Source: Winogradskyella haliclonae (lineage in GTDB: Bacteria > Bacteroidota > Bacteroidia > Flavobacteriales > Flavobacteriaceae). Taken from it: 64,000 nucleotides of DNA. How positions within the stretch are numbered: the first letter of the stretch is position 1; every line of letters begins with the position of its first letter. The notes below the pieces were generated by a model. The model was not told the origin of the DNA. It searched no databases and saw only the letters and a list, made by a program, of their open reading frames with translations. Where the stretch lies: NCBI RefSeq assembly GCF_014635865.1, contig NZ_BMDQ01000001.1, forward strand, positions 558,001-622,000. Reading direction: 5' to 3'. Below, piece after piece: positions 18,606-26,347 of this stretch. A program made the position numbers and the translations under genes.

Positions 18606-19651
18606 TCTAATAAAATACGTTGTGCCGAAAACCCTGGGCCAAAACTCAACATAACACCTTTGTCTCCTTTAGGCAAATCTCTATCCATAAAACGCTCTAA
18701 AACATATAAAACAGTAGCGCTACTCATGTTTCCATACAATCGCAATACTGCTTTAGTATCATCAATGTTTTTACCTAACTCGCCAAACAACGCTTCAACA
18801 GTTTGTACTATTTTCTTTCCTCCGGGATGAAACACCAAGTGGTCTATCTCTTTAATAGTCAAATTATTCTTTTCTAAAAATGGATGAATGATTTCAGGGA
18901 AGTGGTCTGCAATTGTTTGGGGTACGCTTTGGTCTAAAACCATTTGTAAGCCTGAATTTCTGAGCTTAAAGCCCATCATGTGGTCAGCATCATAAAAATG
19001 ATACATGGCTTCGTCTTTAATTTCTGGTCCAACCTCATCTTGATACGATGACAATATTACACTGGCACAACCGTCTCCAAAAATAGCAGCACTGACAATA
19101 TTTACCATAGAATAATCTTCTAGCTGAAAGGTTGCAGTTGGCGACTCTATAGCAATCACAGCCGCACGCTTATTTGGATTGGCCTTCAAAAAATTTTTCG
19201 CATAAATAATCCCAGAAACTCCTGCGGCACAACCCATTTCTGTCACTGGAAGTCTAACGATATCTTGTTTCATCTTTAAACTATTAATCAAATACGCATC
19301 CAAAGATGGAATCATAATTCCAGTACAACTTACGGTTATAATATAGTCGATATCTGTTGGTGTTAGACTTGCTTTGTCTAAAGCTTTGACCAAACTTTTT
19401 TCAGCTAGTTTTACACTTTCCCTAACATAAATATCATTTTTTTCTTCAAAAGAGGTCTTAAGAAAAACCTCTTCGGCATCCATTATGGAATAGCGTTTAT
19501 CTACAGCTGCATTCTCAAAAATCTTAAGCACTTTTCGCTTAAAGCGGTCTTCTTGACCATCAAGCCATGCTTCAACAAAAGGTAAAATATCTTTTGTTTC
19601 TCTAGTATATTGAGGCAACTGTTTAGCTACCGATGTAATTCTTACAGCCAT
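18599..19651 (-). CDS. Type III polyketide synthase (chalcone synthase-like)
   Basis: Homodimeric thiolase-fold enzyme that extends an acyl starter with malonyl-CoA and cyclises it. The catalytic triad is Cys141 in EMGCAAGVSG, His275 in LVFHPGGKK and Asn308 in LYGNMSSAT; the C-terminal FGPGFSAQRILLEW loop is typical. At 350 residues it is a standard bacterial enzyme. The order PKS, methyltransferase and flavoprotein recalls the Streptomyces srsABC phenolic-lipid operon. An alkylresorcinol or alkylpyrone product is likely; which one cannot be told from sequence alone. Confidence 0.92.
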   Translation of the reverse strand: MAVRITSVAKQLPQYTRETKDILPFVEAWLDGQEDRFKRKVLKIFENAAVDKRYSIMDAEEVFLKTSFEEKNDIYVRESVKLAEKSLVKALDKASLTPTDIDYIITVSCTGIMIPSLDAYLINSLKMKQDIVRLPVTEMGCAAGVSGIIYAKNFLKANPNKRAAVIAIESPTATFQLEDYSMVNIVSAAIFGDGCASVILSSYQDEVGPEIKDEAMYHFYDADHMMGFKLRNSGLQMVLDQSVPQTIADHFPEIIHPFLEKNNLTIKEIDHLVFHPGGKKIVQTVEALFGELGKNIDDTKAVLRLYGNMSSATVLYVLERFMDRDLPKGDKGVMLSFGPGFSAQRILLEW

Positions 19652-20362
19652 CTAATTCTTAATTAACCACTGGTAACGGAATGCCCATTTCCAACGGATT
19701 TCTGATTTGAGGTTTAGCTTTTGCGTTAGGTGCTCTAAATCTTTTCTTTTAAAAGCCCGCAATATGGATGTTAACCCATCTTCAACTATCATTTGGTTAG
19801 AAATTGCTAAACTTAATAATCTAAAAAGTCCATAAGCCATTTCACTTCTGTGTAAGTCGTTAATAACCAATCCTAATTTCGCTTTGCTTAGCAGTTGTTT
19901 TAATAGCACTTCTAATTCTTCTGTCTTAAAATGATGCAAAAACAAGGTCGCTAGAGCAATATCGTAATCTAATTCTTTAAATTCTTTGGAAAAAATGTCT
20001 TTAGTCTCGAATGATAATTCTGAATAATCTACAGATAATTCAGTAGCATAATCTATAGCATCTTGGTTTGCATCAATCCCTATTAATTCGAATTTATAAC
20101 CTTCTCGCCGCCCATAATCTGCAATTAATCTTAAAATATCACCATGCCCACAACCTAAATCAACAATTCTATAGGTTAAATCCTTAGGTAGACCGTGAAG
20201 TATTTTTTTTACACCATTAAGCGTTACACGGTTTCCGCCTAGCCATTTATTGATATTTCCCAACTTGTCTAGAGTATCACGAAGCAATTCACCTTTCATG
20301 GAAAAGTCGTCCATGATTTCTGTTTTATTACTGCGATATGTGGTATCAATGAATATTGACAT
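19652..20362 (-). CDS. SAM-dependent methyltransferase of the PKS operon
   Basis: Class I methyltransferase of 236 residues. The SAM-binding motif VDLGCGHGD is at about 68-76, IGIDANQDAIDYA forms motif II, and YDIALATLFLHHF is the motif IV region. It shares one base with the upstream flavoprotein stop (TAATG) and directly abuts the PKS start. In the srs-type pathway the equivalent enzyme methylates the resorcinol ring; here an O- or C-methylation of the polyketide is inferred. Confidence 0.85.
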   Translation of the reverse strand: MSIFIDTTYRSNKTEIMDDFSMKGELLRDTLDKLGNINKWLGGNRVTLNGVKKILHGLPKDLTYRIVDLGCGHGDILRLIADYGRREGYKFELIGIDANQDAIDYATELSVDYSELSFETKDIFSKEFKELDYDIALATLFLHHFKTEELEVLLKQLLSKAKLGLVINDLHRSEMAYGLFRLLSLAISNQMIVEDGLTSILRAFKRKDLEHLTQKLNLKSEIRWKWAFRYQWLIKN

Positions 20363-21492
20363 TATACTTTCATGGGTTTACCGTGTGTCATCTTAATGAT
20401 TTGTGGCACCAAAAACGAAAACCACCTTAAAAACACTAAAAGTTTTGGCGCTAACCAATCTTGACGAAATAAATAAGCTATCGTGTGACCTGCTTTAAGC
20501 CTAAAATTGAATGCTTTCTTCCAGTGTATGGTATACGCTTTTTCTAATTCTTCTCGTGTTTTAATTTTTTCTTTAAGGTAGTCAATTATGAGTTGGGATG
20601 CTAATTGAGAACTTCGGATAGCCATTCCCATTCCATTGCCGCATAAAGGATGAATCATCCCTGCTGAATCCCCACACATAATCATGTGGTTTTCTACAGG
20701 TTTTTTAGTTTCGAATGAGATTTGACTTATGGCTAATGGTTTTTCAAACTTGGGTTTTGAATTTTTGAACACCTCTTTTAAGGCCATATTCTTAAATAAA
20801 ACCTCTTCCTGAAAAGTCTCAATGTCCTTATACTTTTTGAAGGCTTCGTAATTAGTAATGTAACACAAGTTTATATTTCCATTCTCCACTTTAGACATGC
20901 CGCAATAACCACCTTTAAAATTGTGAAGCGCTACCTTCTCTTCAGAGAATTGACCAGAAACATGAATTTTTACACCCAAATACGGTGATTTTTTAGTCAT
21001 GAATTTTCGTTGGAATTTAGCGTCTAGATTAGATCGTTTTCCAAATGCTCCTAGGACTAGCTTTGCTTGTATATCTTTGTTTGATTTGGTTGCGATACGG
21101 AACATGTCATTCTTAATAGAAACATTTGTAACCGTGTCACAAAGTACTTCTACATTGTTTTTAAGCGCTAATTGATACAATTGAAAATCCATTTCGTAAC
21201 GACTCATCCCAAATCCACCTAGTGGTAGTTTGGCACTAATGCTTTTATTGTTGTGTGTTGTTAACTCAAACTCTGAAATGTGTTTTGCTCCAAAATCAAA
21301 TGGGTTAAATCCTAAATAATTTAAATATGGCAACACTTCGTTAGAAACATATTCACCACAAACTTTATGTTTTGGATAGTCGTTTTTCTCTATCAATAAA
21401 ACCCTAACGCCTTCTTTTGATAGATGAATTGCGCTCGTTAAACCAGCTAAACCGCCACCAATAACAATAACATCAATCTCAGGCATATTCAT
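20362..21492 (-). CDS. FAD-dependent oxidoreductase, geranylgeranyl-reductase/monooxygenase family
   Basis: A 376-residue flavoprotein. The dinucleotide motif VIGGGLAGLTSA lies at about 11-22, KVCGEYVS (about 43-50) is typical of the geranylgeranyl reductase group, and CGDSAGMIHPLCGNGMGMA is the FAD ribose-binding GD motif. Such enzymes either reduce isoprenoid chains or hydroxylate aromatics. Next to a PKS and a methyltransferase, ring hydroxylation to a hydroquinone is the most economical guess. It overlaps the YceI gene by 4 bp. Confidence 0.82.
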   Translation of the reverse strand: MNMPEIDVIVIGGGLAGLTSAIHLSKEGVRVLLIEKNDYPKHKVCGEYVSNEVLPYLNYLGFNPFDFGAKHISEFELTTHNNKSISAKLPLGGFGMSRYEMDFQLYQLALKNNVEVLCDTVTNVSIKNDMFRIATKSNKDIQAKLVLGAFGKRSNLDAKFQRKFMTKKSPYLGVKIHVSGQFSEEKVALHNFKGGYCGMSKVENGNINLCYITNYEAFKKYKDIETFQEEVLFKNMALKEVFKNSKPKFEKPLAISQISFETKKPVENHMIMCGDSAGMIHPLCGNGMGMAIRSSQLASQLIIDYLKEKIKTREELEKAYTIHWKKAFNFRLKAGHTIAYLFRQDWLAPKLLVFLRWFSFLVPQIIKMTHGKPMKV

Positions 21493-22007
21493 TGCTTTTT
21501 CTCTATATGTACAACTTCTAATTTCACCGTTTTGCTCATAATAAAACTTCCACCTCCTACATTAAAATCACGTCGATTGATTTCGAAATTAGAGCTTAGT
21601 TTTCTTTGACTCTCTAGGTTTTCGTACTTTATAGGGATTGTAATTTGTTTGGTTTTTCCCTTAATCGTAAGATTGGCTTTAATCTTATATTCTGAGGTTG
21701 AAATTTTACGTATTGATGTACTTTTTAGCTTGATAAAAGGAAATTTTGAATTGTGAAAGTATTCCTCCTCTAGAAGATGTTCGTCTCTGCTTTCGATTCC
21801 TGTTTTAATCGACTTCACTTTTATTTCGCCTTCAAGTTTTTCGAGCTGTCCAGACGCATCGAACTTTGTCGTTATCGTAAATGTATCGAAATGCCCATCT
21901 ACGTTAACACCTAAATTTCGGATAGTAAAATCTATTGAAGACGCATTCTGGGCAGAGGCACTAATAACCAAACACAGAAGAAGTGTAAATATTAAACGTA
22001 TTCTCAT
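21489..22007 (-). CDS. YceI-family periplasmic lipid-binding protein
   Basis: A 172-residue protein with a signal peptide (1-19, cleavage near SASAQ). The YceI lipocalin-like pattern is visible: IDFTIRNLGVNVDGHFDTF, then the DEHLLEEEYFHNSKFPFIKLKS block and the KGKTKQITIPI strand. Members bind polyisoprenoids or quinone-like lipids in a hydrophobic barrel. It is the first gene of the PKS operon and overlaps the flavoprotein gene by 4 bp (ATGA), so it may carry the lipid product across the periplasm. Confidence 0.85.
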   Translation of the reverse strand: MRIRLIFTLLLCLVISASAQNASSIDFTIRNLGVNVDGHFDTFTITTKFDASGQLEKLEGEIKVKSIKTGIESRDEHLLEEEYFHNSKFPFIKLKSTSIRKISTSEYKIKANLTIKGKTKQITIPIKYENLESQRKLSSNFEINRRDFNVGGGSFIMSKTVKLEVVHIEKKQ

Positions 22008-22105
22008 AACTTTTTTTTTAGTGTGAAGTTATGACAATATTCTATAGACTCATAAGAGAAAAACGACAAATCAATGTGTATTTCAGAAAATAATCTGCTT
22101 TTACT

Positions 22106-22555
22106 TTAAAAAACCTCTGTAATCCTAAATTGTTGTGCTCTAAATTTAATACGATCACCTACCTGTTTAGAGACTAGTAATTGTCCAATAGGTGTTGCAG
22201 GAGAAATGGCATAAAACAATTCATTATTACATTTAAGTTCACCACCACTTACACTAATAAAATAATTAGCTACCGATGTTTTTACAATGCTGCCTAAAGC
22301 CACAACTTGGTGTTCTTGTTCTGGATTAATTTTATGAAGTAGTTCTTGTTGTTTTTGAAGTTCTGCTAATTGCAGTCCAGCTTTCTCGCGTTCTAATTGT
22401 AACATTGCTCTCCCAGTTTCGTGCTTGTCACCAGCAGTACTTTTAGTTTCGGATTGCAATGCGTTTTGAATGTCTGCAATTTTAGCTTTAATCACTTCTA
22501 AACGCTCGTCGAGTTGCGTTTGGCATTGATTGTATAGGTTTTGTTTTAATTTCAT
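22106..22555 (-). CDS. GreA/GreB-like coiled-coil protein
   Basis: A 149-residue protein with an N-terminal coiled-coil hairpin (about 5-75) and a C-terminal domain that looks like the FKBP-like half of Gre factors, ending in SPATPIGQLLVSKQVGDRIKF. The hairpin tip AGDKHETGRAMLQLEREK resembles the GDLSENAEYHAA tip of GreA with acidic residues retained. It probably binds the RNA polymerase secondary channel. As I recall, homologues in flavobacteria are sometimes mislabelled as 3-oxoacyl-ACP synthase. It starts 2 bp after the downstream-facing FAD gene, so the two form an operon. Confidence 0.7.
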   Translation of the reverse strand: MKLKQNLYNQCQTQLDERLEVIKAKIADIQNALQSETKSTAGDKHETGRAMLQLEREKAGLQLAELQKQQELLHKINPEQEHQVVALGSIVKTSVANYFISVSGGELKCNNELFYAISPATPIGQLLVSKQVGDRIKFRAQQFRITEVF

Positions 22556-22557
22556 GT

Positions 22558-23670
22558 TTATAACAAATCTGCCAAATCTTTACCAATTATGCTTCCAATA
22601 GCGACACCCATTCCGCCAAGTCTTACACCACAAAACACATTATTACTTAGTTGTTTTACGATTGGCTTTTTTTGCTGACCTACACCCATAATGCCAGACC
22701 AATAGTGATTGATTTTCACTTCTTTATTAGGTAAAATAGTTGTTTTTAATAGTTCTTCAAGCTTGTTTTTTACCAATTCTGTTTGTCCAAACTGATAGGT
22801 TTCTTCAGTTTTAAAACCGAGATTTCGTCCACCGCCAAAAAGAATACGGTTATCTATATTTCTAAAATAGTAATAGCCTTTATCTAAATGAAAAGTCCCC
22901 TTAATATTTAAGTTTTCAATGGGTTCAGTGATTAATACTTGAGCGCGAGCAGGTTTAACACTTTCATCTAATAGTTTTGAAGCAAATCCATTTGTAGCAA
23001 TGAGTAATTTCTTAGTTGAAAACTCGAAATGATTAGTTCTTACTTTGACAGAATTATCATCGTCTGAAAACGACAAAACTTCAATTGCATTTACTATTTT
23101 AATGCCGTTTTGATGAACTTTCTGGAGCAATGCCTCCATCATTTTACCAGTATCGATTTGTCCCTCGAACTGGTTAAATCCATATTTATCTTGAATATTT
23201 TGAAAGCCAAACTCATTATTAATAAAACTAAAAACATCTGTTTTGAAAATCGGTTTCAGTAAATCATTAATTTCATCTTTTCGGCCTAAGCATTCTTCAT
23301 AAAGTGATTTATCGTCTTTAGTAAATAATTCATAACCGCCAAGTTCTTGATAGTCAATATTTGAATCCCCAAGTGTTTGTCTCAATAATTGTAAGCCGTC
23401 AACGCGCTGTCTTACCAAATCTACGACCTCGACTTCTGAATGTGTTTTTAAATCCTCTATCAATTCGCTTAAACTGCCAAAACAGGCAAAACCAGCATTT
23501 TTGGTGCTTGCGCCTTGAGGTAAAACCCCTTTTTCGAGAATTAAGATTTTAGCTTTTGGATATTTTTGTTGCAACTGAAGCGCGCAATTGAGGCCAACGA
23601 TACCACTGCCAACTATCGTGAAGTCGACGTTAGTTAACCAAGATTTTATTTCCCAATAGGATAGTTTCAT
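22558..23670 (-). CDS. DadA/DAO-type FAD-dependent oxidoreductase
   Basis: Amine or amino-acid oxidoreductase of the DAO family. The FAD motif IVGSGIVGLNCAL sits at about 19-31, followed by ILILEKG and the STKNAGFACFG stretch typical of glycine/sarcosine-oxidase-like proteins. GYYYFRNIDNRILFGGGRNLGF and a C-terminal GVRLGGMGVAIGS complete the fold. The ATG at 23670 is preferred; an upstream in-frame ATG at 23703 adds a basic stretch absent from the family. Substrate is unknown. Confidence 0.82.
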   Translation of the reverse strand: MKLSYWEIKSWLTNVDFTIVGSGIVGLNCALQLQQKYPKAKILILEKGVLPQGASTKNAGFACFGSLSELIEDLKTHSEVEVVDLVRQRVDGLQLLRQTLGDSNIDYQELGGYELFTKDDKSLYEECLGRKDEINDLLKPIFKTDVFSFINNEFGFQNIQDKYGFNQFEGQIDTGKMMEALLQKVHQNGIKIVNAIEVLSFSDDDNSVKVRTNHFEFSTKKLLIATNGFASKLLDESVKPARAQVLITEPIENLNIKGTFHLDKGYYYFRNIDNRILFGGGRNLGFKTEETYQFGQTELVKNKLEELLKTTILPNKEVKINHYWSGIMGVGQQKKPIVKQLSNNVFCGVRLGGMGVAIGSIIGKDLADLL

Positions 23671-23740
23671 GAAGTAAAAAAGCCTCTTAAATAGAAGTTT
23701 CAAATTATAAAAATAAACTTAAAGATTGAGTTTTAAACGC

Positions 23741-23768
23741 AAAAAGCTCGGCTATTAAAAACCGAGCC
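23741..23768 (-). terminator. Terminator downstream of the T9SS repeat protein gene
   Basis: On the minus strand GCTCGG and CCGAGC form a 6-bp GC-rich stem with a 10-nt loop, followed by TTTTT. It ends the transcript of the gene at 23815-26250. Confidence 0.75.
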
Positions 23769-23814
23769 TTCTCCACTAGATTGGTTAGAAAATTTCCTAA
23801 CCAATAAACTACAA

Positions 23815-26250
23815 TTAATATTTTATAACCCTTCTGACACTACTTTGCCCTTGATTGTTTTCAGCTTTAATAAAATACACGCCTTTAACAAAATTTTCTA
23901 TAGAGAACTGCCTGTTTTGGGTTTCCATTATTAAACGCCCATTTATATCATACACTAAGACATTTGTTATTGTGTTATTAGTAATGCTTAAATTTCCTTT
24001 TGTCGGATTTGGATAAATATTTACCGACAAAAATTCGTCTTCAGATGTTGATAAGGCTTCGCCTGTAACAGTAAGAACCAGCTCTTCAGAGTTACGACAT
24101 GTGATATCAAAATCATATATAAACCCATTGAAGGTAGCGCTTGTTGTGGCTGGCAAATTACAAAGGTCTATTGTATCGCCAAATCCTGGAGTATTTAAAA
24201 CAACAAATTCGTCATTAACTGATGGCGAAAAACCTAATGTAATAGTTACGCTTCCGTTTAAATTTGCATCTCCGTCAATTGTCAATAAATCATAATCTAC
24301 GCCTTGCGTCACACCATTTATTTCTATTTCCAAAACTGAAGATGAATTAGAATTATATTCATTCACAAAACTTAAGGTTCCAGGTGATGCTCCCGGTGAA
24401 AATGTTCCGTTATTGATAAAATTAGAAACGTTTGACGAAACAGTTAAAGTGCCATTTCCTTTTATAATCCCAGAATTTTCATTTGTTAGAACACCACTAA
24501 AGCTTATGCCGTTTTGGACCACATCAATAACTCCGGAATTATTGACCTGAGCACTAACCACTACTGTACCGCTAGCTACATTTGCATTTAATGTTCCCAA
24601 GTTATTCAAGATATTCGGTGCTATGCCACTAGTTGAAATTCCACCAAAATTATTAAGCAAATCAATCGTTCCTGAAGGGTTATTGTTTAGAACAGAGTCA
24701 GTTCCTATAAAAATATCGCCACCACTAGAAAATTCTATTAAACCGTTATTATTAAGTACTGTTGAACCAAAAATAAAAACATTAGTAACGGTTTCTCGTT
24801 TAATCGTTACGTTGTTGTTTAATGTTCCTCCGCCAACGAGGTTTCCTTGATTCCATTTAACCACTGATCCTAAAGAAAAATTAAATGTTACATTATTTGA
24901 AACGGTTATCTCATTATTCCAATTCAAGTCACCAGATAATGTTCCTTCTAATTGTCCGTCAATAGAAAATGGAGATACCCAATTGAAAATTCCGCCAGCA
25001 AGAACATTGTATGTGCCATCATTTAAGACAATATTTGTGTTGCTAAAATTCAAAGTGCCAGAATTAACTTGAATCGTTCCATTGTTATTATTTAACGGCG
25101 CATTAATTGTACCCACATCACTTTGAGAAGACTGGCTGCTACTTAGAACTCCTAAGTTGTTGAAAAAGTGTGGAGCGCTTCCGCTTGTGGCAATTGCAGA
25201 ATCATTGCCTTGAAAATCAATAACGCCTGAAATACTATTATTTAATGTTGAGTTAGTTCCGATAAAAATATCGCCAGTAGCGACAAGTTCTATTGTACCA
25301 AAATTGTCTAAGGTCGTAGCGTCAAAAATGAAGCCATTTGTAGTTTTTTGTATTATGGACTGATTTGTTAATGTCCCTCCACCTTCTAAATCACCAGAAT
25401 CCCAAACTATGATTTGGTTTCCTGTAAAAGCAAAAACAGCCGTGGTTGCTGGAGCAACTACTACATCATTATTCCATGTTAAGTCGCCCAGAACACTACC
25501 AGAGACTGTTCCGAGAATGGTAGTTACTCCATTCCATTCTAAAGCAGCACCAGCTGCAATATTAAAAGTTCCTCCGTTTAAATTTAGAGCGCTGGTGTTT
25601 AATTCTAATGTTCCTGTATCTATCTGAAAAATTCCATCATGATTAATTAATTGACCGCTAATTTCAACCTCATCGGTTGGATTTGGAAGCGTTGTTTTAA
25701 TAGTGCCAAAATTATTTAAGACATTTGGTGGAGAACCAACACCAACAATTTGAGTTGCTGAACCTTGAAAATCAATGATGCCTGTTCCAGAATTGTTTAA
25801 TACACTATTATTTACAATTCCAATCCGTCCACTTCCAATTAAGTTGATAGTACCGGGATTATTTAAAACAGCTGAACCACTAATATCAAAAGAATTAAAA
25901 GACATGTTGATAGTTCCACTATTTAGTAGTATACCTGGCCCTGATAAATCGCCCGAGGACCAGTTGACCACAACATTGTCTTCAAATTCAGAATCGACAG
26001 CTATTATTAGAGACTCGGTAACATTAAGGATTGAGTTTCCTTGAACTTCTATTGACCTGATGTCGGCTGGTGTATCTATAGTAACTGTAAATCCAGGCGG
26101 TATTAACACATCTTCGGATGAGTCTGGCACATTTCCTGACCAGTTATCCGCATTAGACCATAGGTCGTCTATATTTCCAGTCCAAACATTTTGAGAGTTC
26201 GAATGTATAGAAACACATAAGAGAATTGAGAAAAGTAATTTTGTTTTCAT
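23815..26250 (-). CDS. T9SS-exported repeat protein, adhesin-like
   Basis: An 811-residue secreted protein. Residues 1-19 are a signal peptide, followed by a WTGNIDDLWSNADNWSG segment, then three copies of a 185-residue unit starting near 93, 280 and 463, each opening with a W-x-x-G-x-L-x-G-x-G motif. The repeats are rich in Asn, Gly, Thr and short beta strands, suggesting a beta-solenoid. The last 75 residues (VNIYPNPTKGNLSI to RRVIKY) are a type A T9SS C-terminal sorting domain. It is therefore expected on the cell surface or released. Its ligand is unknown. The LytTR regulator upstream may control it. Confidence 0.85.
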   Translation of the reverse strand: MKTKLLFSILLCVSIHSNSQNVWTGNIDDLWSNADNWSGNVPDSSEDVLIPPGFTVTIDTPADIRSIEVQGNSILNVTESLIIAVDSEFEDNVVVNWSSGDLSGPGILLNSGTINMSFNSFDISGSAVLNNPGTINLIGSGRIGIVNNSVLNNSGTGIIDFQGSATQIVGVGSPPNVLNNFGTIKTTLPNPTDEVEISGQLINHDGIFQIDTGTLELNTSALNLNGGTFNIAAGAALEWNGVTTILGTVSGSVLGDLTWNNDVVVAPATTAVFAFTGNQIIVWDSGDLEGGGTLTNQSIIQKTTNGFIFDATTLDNFGTIELVATGDIFIGTNSTLNNSISGVIDFQGNDSAIATSGSAPHFFNNLGVLSSSQSSQSDVGTINAPLNNNNGTIQVNSGTLNFSNTNIVLNDGTYNVLAGGIFNWVSPFSIDGQLEGTLSGDLNWNNEITVSNNVTFNFSLGSVVKWNQGNLVGGGTLNNNVTIKRETVTNVFIFGSTVLNNNGLIEFSSGGDIFIGTDSVLNNNPSGTIDLLNNFGGISTSGIAPNILNNLGTLNANVASGTVVVSAQVNNSGVIDVVQNGISFSGVLTNENSGIIKGNGTLTVSSNVSNFINNGTFSPGASPGTLSFVNEYNSNSSSVLEIEINGVTQGVDYDLLTIDGDANLNGSVTITLGFSPSVNDEFVVLNTPGFGDTIDLCNLPATTSATFNGFIYDFDITCRNSEELVLTVTGEALSTSEDEFLSVNIYPNPTKGNLSITNNTITNVLVYDINGRLIMETQNRQFSIENFVKGVYFIKAENNQGQSSVRRVIKY

Positions 26251-26253
26251 AGT

Positions 26254-26273
26254 GGAGAAATTTAAAATTCTCC
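26254..26273 (-). promoter_or_regulatory. Inverted repeat in the 5' region of the T9SS repeat protein gene
   Basis: GGAGAA and TTCTCC flank an AT-rich TTTAAA core, a 20-bp near-perfect palindrome with one mismatched pair, 3 bp from the start codon. It could be an operator or an mRNA hairpin limiting translation. Confidence 0.4.
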
Positions 26274-26347
26274 CTAAAGCTATGGGCTTAAAGGCGTCAC
26301 TGAGTTTAAAATGTGATAACTGACGTAAAAAACAACATAACTAACAA

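Noticed and set aside
13002..22007. Flexirubin/dialkylresorcinol or aryl polyene cluster
   Set aside because: The condensing enzyme for the ring is a type III PKS with Cys-His-Asn triad, not DarA/DarB, and there is no chain-length factor, glycosyltransferase or LolA-type partner.
22106..22555. Annotation as 3-oxoacyl-ACP synthase
   Set aside because: The protein has 149 residues with a coiled coil and no ketosynthase Cys or His motifs; it resembles Gre factors instead.
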